A DNA stretch of 64,000 bases, from positions 186,001 through 250,000 of the forward strand of contig NZ_BSVC01000009.1 in NCBI RefSeq assembly GCF_030269905.1. Reading direction: 5' to 3'. Position numbers and translations under genes: made by a program. Source of the DNA: Pelosinus sp. IPA-1. Its GTDB lineage: Bacteria; Bacillota; Negativicutes; DSM-13327. The notes under the pieces are model-generated. The model had not been told where the DNA came from, ran no database searches, and saw only the letters and a program-made list of their open reading frames with translations. Positions 53,091 through 63,776 of the stretch are shown in pieces. Each line of letters starts with the position of its first letter. Position 1 is the stretch's first letter.

Positions 53091-55526
53091 TTAAGATACA
53101 ATAATCTCTACAGGTTTTGTATGCCAAATGTCTTCTGCATATTCCGCGATTGTACGATCACTAGAAAAGACTCCTGCTTGCGCAATGTTATGAATACTCA
53201 TTTGGGTCCATTTATCTTTATTTTTATACTGTTTATCTAATTCTGCTTGGCAGTCTGCATAAGCAGCAAAATCTTGTAATACAAAAAATTCATCATTTTC
53301 AGCCAGTATAGAATTATAAAGGGGCCTAAACTCCTCTTTTTGATAGGGTAAAAAGCCATTGACCAGCTGCTCTAAGACAGTTTTAATCCGTATATCACTA
53401 TTGTATACATTCCAAGCATTGTAGCCGCCATGTATGTAGTAATCAAAGACCTGCTGACTCGTCAGACCGAAAATAAAAATATTATCATCACCAACAGCAT
53501 TATGAATCTCCACATTTGCTCCATCTAAGGTACCAATGGTAAGAGCTCCGTTGAGCATAAATTTCATATTCCCTGTGCCAGAAGCTTCTTTACTTGCCGT
53601 AGAGATTTGCTCACTGACATCTGCCGCAGGAAACAACATTTCCCCAAGTGACACACTATAATTTTCTAAGAAAATTACCTTTAACTTACCTTTTATTGTT
53701 TTATCCTTATTAATTAAAGAAGCCAAGACACTGATTAGCTTAATCGTTTGTTTTGCAATATAATAACCAGGTGCTGCCTTACCAGCAAAGATAAAGGTGC
53801 GTGGTGTAATAGGCAAATCCGGATTTTCTTTCAAGCGATTATACAAATCCATAATATGGAATATGTTCAGCATTTGGCGTTTATAGGAATGAATACGCTT
53901 TATGTGAACATCAAAAATAGAGCGCACATCTACAGTAACTCCAGTTTTTTCTTTAATATATTTAGCCAGTATTTTTTTCTTATTTAGTTTTGCCTTACGC
54001 ACTCTGTCCTGTACCGACTTATCTGTGGCGAACTTGGAAAATTCTACTAAATTCTGCGGTTCTTTGATCCAGCTTGGCCCGATACATTCCGTTATCAAAG
54101 CAGCCAATTCAGGATTTGCTTTCAGCAGCCATCGCCTATGGGTAATGCCGTTAGTCTTATTATTAAACTTTTTGGGGTAAAATTGGTGAAAATCTCGCAT
54201 AATATGCTCTTTTAAAATATCTGTATGTATTTGCGCCACTCCATTTACACTATGACTGCCAACAACAGCAAGTCTTGCCATATGCACAAGGTCATCAGTA
54301 ATGACTGCCATTCCTCTAATCTTTTCCCACTGCCCTGGATACCGTTCCCATAATTGATGGCAAAATCGTTCATTGATTTCGTGGACAATCATGTACATTC
54401 TCGGCAATAAGCTCTTAAACATACCTACTGGCCAAGTTTCTAAGGCCTCTGGCATGATAGTATGATTCGTATAAGAAATGGTTTCCGTTGTAATCTTCCA
54501 AGCATCATCCCAAGATAGGCCTTCTTCATCCATTAACAAACGCATTAACTCCGGTACTGCGATAGCAGGATGTGTATCATTAATATGTACAGCGACCTTT
54601 TTAGGAAATAGCTTCATAGATGTATGTCGCTTCTTATACCGCCTAACAATACTTTGTAACCCTGCCGAAACGAAGAAGTATTGTTGTTTTAAACGCAAAA
54701 GCCGTCCTTCATAAAAATTATCTTGAGGATAAAGAATTTTCGAAATCAAGCCAACAGAGGTTTTATAGCCCATAGCCTCCAGATACTCGCCACGGTTAAA
54801 GGACGCGAAATCGAATCCATCATTAATAGACTCAGCACTCCATAACCGCAAAGTATTCACCGTATTATTTTTATAACCAGCAATGGGAACATCATAAGGC
54901 ACAGCTAAGACAGCCTCATAATTTTCATGGGTGAATACCCATTTATCACCTTGCTGGTTACATTGAATTGTTCCACCAAATTTTACTTTTACCGACTTAT
55001 CGGCTTTACGAAATTCCCACGCATAGCCATCTTGAAGCCAATTGTCTGGTAATTCCACTTGATTATGATCTACTATCTTCTGCTCAAATAGGCCATATTT
55101 ATAACGAATACCGCAACCATGGCCTGGCAAGCCAATTGCAGCCATTGATTCTAAAAAGCAAGCTGCTAAACGCCCCAACCCTCCATTGCCAAGACCAGGA
55201 TCAGATTCTTCCTTTTCTAAATCATCTAATTGTATGCCTAGTTCTGCCAGGGCCTCTCGATAAGTCTCCTTAGCCCCGTTATTTACCAAATGCATGTCTA
55301 AGGCCTTTCCTAAGAGAAACTCCATAGAAAAGTAATATACCTGCTTATCCCCATTCTCAGTATATTGCCTGTTAGTTTCTATCCAATTTTGACTAGTACA
55401 ATCACGAATAACACGACTTAAAGCCATATATTTATTTGTGATAGACGCTTCCTCAAGTCCCTTGCCAAACATAGTTCTCAGTTTGTTTACAAAAACGACT
55501 TTAAATTCATCCTTATCCATTAACAT
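53091..55526 (-). CDS. glgP: Glycogen phosphorylase (copy 1)
   Basis: GT35 enzyme releasing glucose-1-phosphate from glycogen with PLP as cofactor. The 811-residue protein has LGNGGLGRLAACFLESMA near residue 112, GYYIAKQTIKL, and the PLP lysine in EASGTGNMKFMLNG. The length is typical. The start (ATG 55526) has AGGGGGG 10 bases upstream; a second ATG two codons later is equally plausible. It leads the main glg unit and has its own promoter. Copy 2 is very similar. Confidence 0.97.
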   Translation of the reverse strand: MLMDKDEFKVVFVNKLRTMFGKGLEEASITNKYMALSRVIRDCTSQNWIETNRQYTENGDKQVYYFSMEFLLGKALDMHLVNNGAKETYREALAELGIQLDDLEKEESDPGLGNGGLGRLAACFLESMAAIGLPGHGCGIRYKYGLFEQKIVDHNQVELPDNWLQDGYAWEFRKADKSVKVKFGGTIQCNQQGDKWVFTHENYEAVLAVPYDVPIAGYKNNTVNTLRLWSAESINDGFDFASFNRGEYLEAMGYKTSVGLISKILYPQDNFYEGRLLRLKQQYFFVSAGLQSIVRRYKKRHTSMKLFPKKVAVHINDTHPAIAVPELMRLLMDEEGLSWDDAWKITTETISYTNHTIMPEALETWPVGMFKSLLPRMYMIVHEINERFCHQLWERYPGQWEKIRGMAVITDDLVHMARLAVVGSHSVNGVAQIHTDILKEHIMRDFHQFYPKKFNNKTNGITHRRWLLKANPELAALITECIGPSWIKEPQNLVEFSKFATDKSVQDRVRKAKLNKKKILAKYIKEKTGVTVDVRSIFDVHIKRIHSYKRQMLNIFHIMDLYNRLKENPDLPITPRTFIFAGKAAPGYYIAKQTIKLISVLASLINKDKTIKGKLKVIFLENYSVSLGEMLFPAADVSEQISTASKEASGTGNMKFMLNGALTIGTLDGANVEIHNAVGDDNIFIFGLTSQQVFDYYIHGGYNAWNVYNSDIRIKTVLEQLVNGFLPYQKEEFRPLYNSILAENDEFFVLQDFAAYADCQAELDKQYKNKDKWTQMSIHNIAQAGVFSSDRTIAEYAEDIWHTKPVEIIVS

Positions 55527-55657
55527 GGAAGCTTGTCCCCCCTATTCAAAACATGTAGTTCTCCAAACATTGGATTTAATTATGATTTAGTTGGACTTTT
55601 TTGTTATTCTACTTTCAGTATTACTTTCTCATTTGTTAGTAAAATCCTTCTTTTTTT

Positions 55658-55685
55658 ATTGTAAATTTTTGCATTATTTTGTAAA
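55658..55685 (-). promoter_or_regulatory. Candidate promoter of the main glg unit
   Basis: On the minus strand TTTACA (55685-55680), 16 bases, TACAAT (55663-55658), about 130 bases before glgP1. It lies after the glgP2 terminator, which supports two separate glycogen transcripts. Confidence 0.5.
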
Positions 55686-55737
55686 TTGTTATTTGTTTTT
55701 CTTCATCAATGTACAACATTATTCTACAGAAGAAAAA

Positions 55738-55772
55738 TTTGAGGATATACTGTTTATCAAAGTATACCCTCA
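55738..55772 (-). terminator. Terminator after glgP copy 2
   Basis: On the minus strand GAGGGTATAC pairs with GTATATCCTC (one G-T pair) around 11 bases and is followed by AAATTTTTCTTC. Confidence 0.75.
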
Positions 55773-55780
55773 ATAGCCTT

Positions 55781-58216
55781 TTATCCCCTTATATGCGACT
55801 TTTTCAAATTCCAAATTTTATAAGAGTATTCTTGTATCGTTCTATCACTGGAGAATATGCCCGAGTGAGCAACATTATGAAGGCACATTGATCGCCACTG
55901 CTCCTGATTACGATACTTAGCATCAAGTAATCGTTGGGCCTCTGCATAAGCAGAAAAATCTTTAAGTACAAAAAACTCATCATTATTACGCAGCAAGTAA
56001 TCATATAGAGGTCTAAATTCTTCTTTTTCACCATGTAGGAAGCCATTAACTAATTGCTCCATTACTTTCTTTACCCGCCCATCCTGATTATAGATATCCC
56101 ACGCATTATATCCTCCATGGGCATAATAAGCTAAGGCCTGCTCTGCTGTAAGGCCAAAAATAATAATATTTTCCGGCCCCACTGCTTCCTCTATTTCGAT
56201 ATTAGCGCCATCTAACGTTCCAATTGTGACAGCTCCATTCATCATAAATTTCATATTCCCTGTACCAGAAGCTTCCTTACTAGCCGTTGAAATTTGCTCG
56301 CTAACATCCGCAGCCGGAAAGACTATCTCACCAATTGATACACCGTAGTTTTCCATAAAGACTACCTTTAATTTATCTTGGATTGTCTTATCATTATTAA
56401 TGATTGCCCCAAGGCTATTTATTAACTTTATCGTTTGCTTTGCAATATAATATCCTGGAGCCGCCTTGCCGGCAAAAATAAATGTCCTTGGCATTATATC
56501 AAGATTAGGATTTTCTTTTAACTGGTTATATAAATGCATAATATGCAACACATTTAGTATCTGACGTTTATATGCATGAATACGCTTAATTTGCACATCA
56601 AAGATAGATTGAGTATTTACTGTTATATTATATTTTTCTTGAATAATCTGGGCCAATTTTTCTTTATTCCTACGTTTTATATCCGCCAATTGCTCTTTAA
56701 AAGCAACATCGTGATCAAATCTTCTTAAAAGCAGCAGTTCACTCGGATTGGAAATCCAATTCTCGCCAATTGATTTATTTATTAATTCTGCCAAGGTTGC
56801 ATTGGCTTTTAACAGCCAACGTCGATGAGTGATACCATTCGTTTTATTATTAAACTTACGGGGATCATACTCATAAAACTTATGCATTATATATTTTTGC
56901 AAAATTTGAGTATGTAACTTGGCTACACCATTTACGCTATAACTGCCCACTACTGCCAAACGGGCCATGTGAACTAAACCATAGGAAATAATAGCCATGT
57001 CTCCAATATAGCCCCATTGCCCTGGGTAACGATCCCATAGTTCTTGACAAAATCTCTTATTAATTTCCTCGATTATCATATAAATACGTGGCAATAGGGA
57101 TTTAAATAGATCTACTGGCCATGTTTCTAGTGCCTCAGGCATAACGGTATGATTGGTATAAGATATTGTTCTCGTTGTAATTCGCCATGCTTCATCCCAT
57201 CCAAGCCCTTCTACATCGATTAGAATACGCATTAATTCAGGTACCGCTAGGGCTGGGTGAGTGTCATTAATGTGGACCCCAATCTTTTCAGGAAAAGAAT
57301 GGAAGCTCCAGTACGTCCGTTTAAAACGACGAATAATGCTTTGCAAACCCGCTGAGACAAAAAAATACTCCTGCTTTAAGCGTAATAAGCGCCCCTCTAC
57401 AAAAGTATCATCGGGATACAGGTATTTTGAGATCCTTTCTACGGAGTTCTTGTACTCAAGAGCTTTTATATAATCTTCTCTGTTGCAACTTGTTAAATTG
57501 ACGTCACTTTGTGCTAATTCAGCACTCCACAACCGTAACGTATTTACCGTATTTACATGGTATCCTACCATGGGAACATCATAAGGTACCGCTAAAACGA
57601 CCTCTACATTTTCTTGCACAAAATGAATTCTACCATCTGCATCCTCTCTTCCAACTACTTGCCCCCCAAATTTAACCTCTACCGATTTATCGGGCTTACG
57701 ATATTCCCATATATACCCATCTTTAAGCCAATTATCAGGCAGTTCCACTTGGTAGTTTTCGACAATCTTTTGCTCAAACAGGCCATAAGTATAGCGAATA
57801 CCACAACCATGCCCTGGAAACCCTAATGCTGCCATCGAGTCAAGGAAACAAGCCGCTAGCCGCCCTAATCCTCCATTTCCTAGCCCCGCTTCAGGCTCCT
57901 CATCTAATAATGTATTTAAATCAATTCCTAGCTCGGCTAACCCTTTCTCGCAAACTTCTCTTAGCCCCATGTTTATCAAATTCATTTCCAGCTGCTTGCC
58001 TAATAAAAATTCAATCGAAAAATAGTATAGCTGTTTTTCCCCACGAAATCGATATTGTCGATTTGTTTTTATCCAGTTAGGACTTATATAGTCACGCAGA
58101 AGACTTCCTAATGCCACATATTGATCATAAGTACTTGTTTCATCAATGCTTTCTCCATGTAATGCCTGTAATTTAGCGCAATAAAGCTTTTTAAAACTTT
58201 CTTTATTTATCAACAA
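55781..58216 (-). CDS. glgP: Glycogen phosphorylase (copy 2)
   Basis: Second GT35 phosphorylase, also 811 residues, with LGNGGLGRLAACFLDSMA, YYIAKQTIKLIN and the PLP-lysine region EASGTGNMKFMMNG. It diverges from copy 1 mainly in the N-terminal 60 residues, residues 200-270 and the extreme C-terminus. The ribosome-binding site (CAGGAGG) lies before the ATG. It is last in the glgC2-glgD2-glgP2 unit and probably came from tandem duplication. Confidence 0.97.
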   Translation of the reverse strand: MLINKESFKKLYCAKLQALHGESIDETSTYDQYVALGSLLRDYISPNWIKTNRQYRFRGEKQLYYFSIEFLLGKQLEMNLINMGLREVCEKGLAELGIDLNTLLDEEPEAGLGNGGLGRLAACFLDSMAALGFPGHGCGIRYTYGLFEQKIVENYQVELPDNWLKDGYIWEYRKPDKSVEVKFGGQVVGREDADGRIHFVQENVEVVLAVPYDVPMVGYHVNTVNTLRLWSAELAQSDVNLTSCNREDYIKALEYKNSVERISKYLYPDDTFVEGRLLRLKQEYFFVSAGLQSIIRRFKRTYWSFHSFPEKIGVHINDTHPALAVPELMRILIDVEGLGWDEAWRITTRTISYTNHTVMPEALETWPVDLFKSLLPRIYMIIEEINKRFCQELWDRYPGQWGYIGDMAIISYGLVHMARLAVVGSYSVNGVAKLHTQILQKYIMHKFYEYDPRKFNNKTNGITHRRWLLKANATLAELINKSIGENWISNPSELLLLRRFDHDVAFKEQLADIKRRNKEKLAQIIQEKYNITVNTQSIFDVQIKRIHAYKRQILNVLHIMHLYNQLKENPNLDIMPRTFIFAGKAAPGYYIAKQTIKLINSLGAIINNDKTIQDKLKVVFMENYGVSIGEIVFPAADVSEQISTASKEASGTGNMKFMMNGAVTIGTLDGANIEIEEAVGPENIIIFGLTAEQALAYYAHGGYNAWDIYNQDGRVKKVMEQLVNGFLHGEKEEFRPLYDYLLRNNDEFFVLKDFSAYAEAQRLLDAKYRNQEQWRSMCLHNVAHSGIFSSDRTIQEYSYKIWNLKKSHIRG

Positions 58217-58279
58217 AAAAAACCTCCTGAAAGACTCGATTCTGAAGGATTATCTTTTGTTCGCAATGTTTTTCCTATT

Positions 58280-59395
58280 TTATATGATAGTGCCCTTCTC
58301 TACGACCAAAGGATAGTTCGTCTCTCCTTTGAGCCACTTTCCCTTAGTAATACAAACATTTTTATCACATATCACATTTTCAATAATGGCATTTTCAGCA
58401 ATTTCACACTTTTGCATAATGATACTATCTTTAATATATGCTCCTTTATGAACTTTAACTCCGCGAAACAATATGCTGTTTTCTACCCGCCCTTCAATAA
58501 TACATCCATTGGCTACCATTGTATTGAAAGCCCTGGCATTCTCCTTATACTTAACAGGAGCCTCGTCTTTCACTTTTGTATACACCAATCCTGATCTAAA
58601 AAATAACTCTTCCCACTTTTCTGGCTTCAACAATTCCATGTTATGCCGATAATAATTTTTTATGGAATCAATTCTAGCTATGTAGCCTTTATAAGGAAAG
58701 CCAAACATTTTTAATTGATTTACATTTTTTATAAGAACATCTTTTACAAAATCCCAGCCACCCCGAGTATGGCAATCTTTAATCAGCTCTACTAATAAGC
58801 TTTTCTTTATAATGTACATTTCCATGGATACTTTTCGCGAAGTGGTCTTTTGAGATATAATCCCCATATCCACGATACGGCCATCAGGCTGACAATCTAA
58901 GATAGCATATTGGGATATATCTTCTTCGACATCATCTTCTTTATACAGTACCGTAATATCAGCTCCCGTGTCTTGATGAAACTTAAAGACTTTGCGGTAA
59001 TTCAGATTACAAACAATATGACCGCCAGCAATTAACATATATTCCTGCCTGCTACTCTCAATATAATCTAAATTATTATAAAAGTTTTCGATATTCCCCC
59101 GACAGCCACCAGGCGAACACGGATTCTGATTAGGGGGCAAAATAAACAATCCATCCCTTTTTCTCGCTAAGTCCCAATCCTTACCAGACCTTAGATGATC
59201 CATTAATGCCCGATATTTATCATGTACCAAAATTCCTACATTCTGCATGCCTGAGTTAACCATGTTAGACAACATAAAATCCACGAGCCGATACCTTCCA
59301 CCAAAAGGAAGGGCTGCTAACGGTCGTCCCTTTGTAAGTTCTTTTAGTAAATCCTGACCTTCGTTTAAATTAATAATACCCATTACATTTTGCAT
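58280..59395 (-). CDS. glgD: GlgD subunit (copy 2)
   Basis: A 371-residue non-catalytic GlgC paralogue without the nucleotide loop (MGIINLNEGQDLLKELTKG, then GGRYRLVDFMLSNMVNSG), ending in beta-helix repeats (VENSILFRGVKVHKGAYIKD). The glgC2 stop TAA is separated from its ATG by a single base and the ribosome-binding site lies inside the glgC2 end, so the two subunits are translationally coupled as expected for a 1:1 complex. Confidence 0.94.
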   Translation of the reverse strand: MQNVMGIINLNEGQDLLKELTKGRPLAALPFGGRYRLVDFMLSNMVNSGMQNVGILVHDKYRALMDHLRSGKDWDLARKRDGLFILPPNQNPCSPGGCRGNIENFYNNLDYIESSRQEYMLIAGGHIVCNLNYRKVFKFHQDTGADITVLYKEDDVEEDISQYAILDCQPDGRIVDMGIISQKTTSRKVSMEMYIIKKSLLVELIKDCHTRGGWDFVKDVLIKNVNQLKMFGFPYKGYIARIDSIKNYYRHNMELLKPEKWEELFFRSGLVYTKVKDEAPVKYKENARAFNTMVANGCIIEGRVENSILFRGVKVHKGAYIKDSIIMQKCEIAENAIIENVICDKNVCITKGKWLKGETNYPLVVEKGTII

Positions 59396-59396
59396 T

Positions 59397-60584
59397 TTAT
59401 CCCACCTGTTTCTGTGTACTTATCATACTATTATCTAAAACTTGCGCATTACTTGGAATGACGATATTTTCCTCAATCACGGTAATCTCCAATTGATCTT
59501 TTGCACCAATTACAGCGCCCCTTTCTACCAGGCTCTTACGACCAATAATTCCTCGATATACATGAGCATTCTCACAAATCGTTGCATAAGGCATAATAAT
59601 TGAATCTTTAACGACGGCTCCTTTACCAATATGTGCCCCTGGGAAAATTACAGAGTGATCAACTTCACCTAAAATAGAGCACCCCTCGCCAACTAGGGAG
59701 CGAGTTAAGCTGGCTGTTACCCCTACATAATGAGGTGGTCTCGTCGCATTGACCGAGTAAACACGCCAATTAGGATTATGTAAATCTAGTTGAGGATCAT
59801 CTTCTAATAAATCCATATTTGCTTCCCAAAAGCTCTCCACTGTCCCTACGTCTTTCCAATAGCCCTTAAAATAATATGCATATAAGCGGTGGCCATCTGC
59901 AAGCAGCTTAGGAATGACATCTTTGCCAAAATCATGACTAGAAAGAGCATTTTTTCGATCTTCCTCCAAGCTCTTTCTTAGTAAACGCCAATTAAAAATA
60001 TAGATGCCCATGGATGCTAAGTTACTCTTAGCTTCTTTAGGCTTTTCTACAAATTCGGTTATCCTGCCTGTTGTATTCGTATTCATAATGCCAAATCGGG
60101 AGACCTCATGCCATGGTACTTCTATTACAGAAATAGTAACCTCGGCTTTTTGTTTTTTATGATGTTCTAGCATAAGAGAATAATCCATATTGTAAATATG
60201 GTCACCCGACAACACCAGTACATAATTTGGATTCATCATATCAATAAAATTTAAGTTTTGATAAATAGCATCTGCTGTTCCCTTATACCATTCGGCACTT
60301 CCCTCTTGAGCATAAGGCGGCAAAACATAAACGCCTCCATCTCTACGATCCAAATCCCATGAACTGCCGATTCCAATGTAACTATGCAAAGCCAATGGAC
60401 GATATTGAGTTAATACTCCTACCGTATCAATCCCTGAATTATGGCAATTGCTTAAAGGAAAATCAATGATACGATATTTACCCCCGAAAGGCACGGCGGG
60501 CTTTGCGATTTTCTGCGTTAGACTCCCTAGCCGACTTCCCTGCCCCCCTGCCAATATCATGGCAACACATTCCTTTTTACGCAT
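59397..60584 (-). CDS. glgC: Glucose-1-phosphate adenylyltransferase (copy 2)
   Basis: Second ADP-glucose pyrophosphorylase, 395 residues from the chosen start. [47 protein letters not shown] and [12 protein letters not shown] are all present, so it is probably catalytic. I chose ATG 60584, where GGGGGA lies 8 bases upstream, over the ATG at 60617. It opens the second glg unit, and its upstream region contains two small palindromes that may be operators. Confidence 0.95.
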   Translation of the reverse strand: MRKKECVAMILAGGQGSRLGSLTQKIAKPAVPFGGKYRIIDFPLSNCHNSGIDTVGVLTQYRPLALHSYIGIGSSWDLDRRDGGVYVLPPYAQEGSAEWYKGTADAIYQNLNFIDMMNPNYVLVLSGDHIYNMDYSLMLEHHKKQKAEVTISVIEVPWHEVSRFGIMNTNTTGRITEFVEKPKEAKSNLASMGIYIFNWRLLRKSLEEDRKNALSSHDFGKDVIPKLLADGHRLYAYYFKGYWKDVGTVESFWEANMDLLEDDPQLDLHNPNWRVYSVNATRPPHYVGVTASLTRSLVGEGCSILGEVDHSVIFPGAHIGKGAVVKDSIIMPYATICENAHVYRGIIGRKSLVERGAVIGAKDQLEITVIEENIVIPSNAQVLDNSMISTQKQVG

Positions 60585-60617
60585 AGAATAAATCCCCCAT
60601 TCATTTTCTAACCACAC

Positions 60618-60881
60618 TACAAAAATTCATGCAGCCCATTTCCTATCCTATGCACTACTGTTTATCCTCATGACTAAATTATTGTGCATTTAAAATATGT
60701 AAAATTTTACCTATTCCTTATTTGACGTAATACTATCAATTCCCTTTGGGGAATTTGTAATCCGTAAAACAAAATAACCACAGAATTAGAGAGAATTCTT
60801 CAATAAATACCATCACCTTCTCTTTCCTTGCAAGAGTTGAAGTTATTTCTTAGCAAAGCGAAGCCAGTTACTAATAGCCAA
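60618..60881 (-). promoter_or_regulatory. Upstream region of the second glg unit with two palindromes
   Basis: Noncoding. A 12-bp palindrome GTAAAATTTTAC lies at 60699-60710, and AATTCCC-TTTG-GGGAATT at 60738-60755. A weak promoter, TTTACA followed 16 bases later by TAATTT on the minus strand, overlaps the first palindrome. No gene was seen. Confidence 0.35.
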
Positions 60882-60920
60882 AAAAAATCAGATGCAGTTG
60901 TAATAACTACATCTGATTTT
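60882..60920 (-). terminator. Terminator after the GGDEF/HD-GYP gene
   Basis: AAATCAGATG and CATCTGATTT (with inner AGTT/AACT) form a long stem directly after the stop on the minus strand, followed by TTTTTTTGG. Confidence 0.88.
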
Positions 60921-63536
60921 CTATTTATTTTCCAGTAATTTGACAAATGTATTCACTAAATGAGGATCAAATTGGGTTCCTGCGCATCCGTTTAACTCCG
61001 CTAATGCCTCGTGCTCTTTCATCGCTTTACGATAAGGACGATCGTTTGTCATAGCATCATAGGCATCTACAATTGATAGCATACGGCATTCTATGGGAAT
61101 ATTATCTCCCTGGATACCAAAGGGATATCCCTGACCATCCCACCATTCATGATGCTTAAGTATCCACTCCGCAATCGGCTCTAGATCAGGGGCCGACCGG
61201 GCAATACGATAACCGATCTCAGCATGCTGCCGCATAACAATTGTTTCATCTACAGTTAAACGACTAGGTTTAAACAAAATGTGATCTGGAATTCCAACTT
61301 TGCCAAGATCGTGAAATTGTGCAAATAAACGAAGATCTGCTAACTTTTGTTCCGGCAAACCGATAGCCGTTGCGAGAGCGACAATCAAGTTTTTCAGGCG
61401 ATCGCCATGCCCTTCTATAATAAAATCTCGAGCTTCTAGAGCACTCATCAACGCCTGAACAATCGCGCTCTTTGTACTTTTATGCCTATGTAACTTTTCT
61501 CTATACATGTAGTTATCTGCTTCCTTAAACAGCGCATCCACATCCGTCGGCATCTCTTTACTTACAGCGAAGCCCATAGATAAACTAATTGGTACTTTAG
61601 GGCTTGTTTCATTATACTCTTCTATTATTGTTCGCGTTCTTGAGCACGCGGCTTTAAGGGCAGATATGGAATTCGTCGGAAGAAGTATTGCAAATTCATC
61701 CCCACCAATACGGGCTATCAAATCATCTGGACGAAACGACTTTTTTAGAACTTGAGCAACTGCTTTTAAAACTTCATCACCCATGCTATGCCCCAAGGTA
61801 TCATTAATCAATTTCAAGCCATCTAGATCACAAATAATCAATCCTATAGGAATCTCTCGAGCATTCCCTCTGCGTTTCATTTCTTCTTCAAAATAGGCAC
61901 GATTATATAAACCTGTCATTGCGTCATGCAAACTAATATAAGCAAGTTTCTCCTCGATCTGCTTGCGATCCGTTACATCCCGGATAACTACCAGTACCTC
62001 TTCGTTACCACTTGGTAAAATTCTTGCTTCATAATGATAATGCCCTTGATCCACTATTACCTCAAATTCATACATCTGAAAGGTTTCTTTTATAATCGCT
62101 TGCTCAATTGCAAGCATTATCTGCTCGGAAACCCCTTCACGAAACACCTCAATCACTCTTTTATAAACCTTATCTGATATCAAATAATAGGGTAATTGAC
62201 CTTTTATTTTACACTCAACTAATGTCCCATCGCGTTTAATTAGAAACATGTCATCAGGCATTGCATCAATCAGTGCCTGATTATTTGCTTGCATTTTATA
62301 AATTTCCAGTTCTCTCTTTTTTCTTTCTCTAATATCACGAACTACAGCCAATATACGATCATCATCGCCAATTTTAGCATATTTCAAATTTACTTCAACC
62401 CAAATACGTTCTCCTGCCTTGTTTTGAATTACCCATTCAAAAAGCTGTGGTTTACCCTGGGCTGCCTGACTAAGCCACTCTCTTGCTTCTTTTCTGCCGT
62501 AGGGGGATTCCTGTTTTCCCAGTCCATCTAAACCTCGTGAAATAATCTCTTCATGTGTTAATCCATATAGTTCTTGCGCTTTTCTGTTGCTATCTATAAT
62601 CTCAAAGGTCTTAGCATCATGTACAAATATCCCATCATTCGCAGTATCAAATATTGCGTGATAATGGGCTTGGGAGATCTCTAGAGCCTTCTCTGCATAT
62701 CTTCTTTCGTTTAATTCGTTTTTATATGTTGTCAAAAGGTTTGTATTATCCAATGCAATGGAGGATAATTCTGCAAAACGATTGAGTAAGTCAACCTCAC
62801 GGGCAGTGAATTTTCTTTCAGGTTCTGCATAAGACAATCCTAATGTACCAAATACTCTCCCTTCGGATTTAAAAGGTACTTGTACCGTACAATGCATTTG
62901 ATCAAAGTAGGAATCTTTCAAGCGTTTGTGCCAAGTACTATAGTCATCTACGATCATCAATTCCCCAGTTCTATACACTTCACCTACAAGTCCGTCGATC
63001 AGCTGGTCAGTTCTTCCCTTATCTTGATTATAATTTCCAATACCGACAAGCCTTTTGTAAACTCCTTTGGGGGCATCAATTAGGCAAATATATCCGTGAG
63101 GCGTCCCAACTAATTTGGCTGCGCTTTCTACAATATCTTCGATTAACTCGCTGGAATCAAGTCGATTCATAAGCCCCAATGCAGTTTCATTTAAAGAGCC
63201 CAATACTAAATTTTGTTTTTGAATTTCTTGCTCCCGGTTTAATAGCTCGTCTAGCTGCTGACGCAACTCCTCTTCAGAAGCTAATCTTTCTTCTCCTAAA
63301 TTCTCAAGAGCAACATTCTGTTCCATTAATATTTTATGAGATTGTTTTACCATGCCATACAAGAGCCATCCTGTACATAAAACAAAAAACCAACCTTTAG
63401 AAATAGAAAGCAGCGTTATTATTCCTGGATCGGAGAATACCCTTTCTATTATTTTATCGGAAAATAAAATCCACATAATTCCAATGATGATGTAAGTAAC
63501 TGTAATACGCAATGCATTCCATCCAATCAAATTCAT
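60921..63536 (-). CDS. GAF-PAS-PAS-GGDEF-HD-GYP membrane protein
   Basis: A roughly 871-residue c-di-GMP protein. Two N-terminal membrane helices (about 8-28 and 38-62) are followed by a coiled-coil link, GAF (about 110-270), two PAS domains, a GGDEF domain with intact IGGDEF near 610 and an RPDD inhibitory site five residues before it, and an HD-GYP domain with HDLGKVGIPDHIL near 740 and HHEWWDGQGYPFG near 800. Both the synthesis and the breakdown sites look intact, so net activity is probably switched by the sensors. ATG 63536 is preferred over the GTG 12 bases earlier because of GTGGTGA spacing. Confidence 0.92.
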   Translation of the reverse strand: MNLIGWNALRITVTYIIIGIMWILFSDKIIERVFSDPGIITLLSISKGWFFVLCTGWLLYGMVKQSHKILMEQNVALENLGEERLASEEELRQQLDELLNREQEIQKQNLVLGSLNETALGLMNRLDSSELIEDIVESAAKLVGTPHGYICLIDAPKGVYKRLVGIGNYNQDKGRTDQLIDGLVGEVYRTGELMIVDDYSTWHKRLKDSYFDQMHCTVQVPFKSEGRVFGTLGLSYAEPERKFTAREVDLLNRFAELSSIALDNTNLLTTYKNELNERRYAEKALEISQAHYHAIFDTANDGIFVHDAKTFEIIDSNRKAQELYGLTHEEIISRGLDGLGKQESPYGRKEAREWLSQAAQGKPQLFEWVIQNKAGERIWVEVNLKYAKIGDDDRILAVVRDIRERKKRELEIYKMQANNQALIDAMPDDMFLIKRDGTLVECKIKGQLPYYLISDKVYKRVIEVFREGVSEQIMLAIEQAIIKETFQMYEFEVIVDQGHYHYEARILPSGNEEVLVVIRDVTDRKQIEEKLAYISLHDAMTGLYNRAYFEEEMKRRGNAREIPIGLIICDLDGLKLINDTLGHSMGDEVLKAVAQVLKKSFRPDDLIARIGGDEFAILLPTNSISALKAACSRTRTIIEEYNETSPKVPISLSMGFAVSKEMPTDVDALFKEADNYMYREKLHRHKSTKSAIVQALMSALEARDFIIEGHGDRLKNLIVALATAIGLPEQKLADLRLFAQFHDLGKVGIPDHILFKPSRLTVDETIVMRQHAEIGYRIARSAPDLEPIAEWILKHHEWWDGQGYPFGIQGDNIPIECRMLSIVDAYDAMTNDRPYRKAMKEHEALAELNGCAGTQFDPHLVNTFVKLLENK

Positions 63537-63718
63537 AATAATCACCACTCTTTCATCGTTATTTTCCTAAACATTAATGCTTATTTTTATCCATAAGATG
63601 GATCTATGTCCATTCCTTTCCTTATTCTTCGACATTTTTTTTATTTTTCCTATTTAAGATGCCATTTTTTCTAATAAATACTAAATAACTCTTATTATTA
63701 ATTGCTCTGCTAAAATAA

Positions 63719-63750
63719 AAAAAAAGCCACTCCCACAGGAATGGCCTTTT
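63719..63750 (-). terminator. Terminator after the VOC-family gene
   Basis: GCCATTCC and GGGAGTGGC around TGT form an imperfect stem followed on the minus strand by about nine T. Confidence 0.7.
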
Positions 63751-63776
63751 CAACTACTATATAAAGCAATTTTTTA

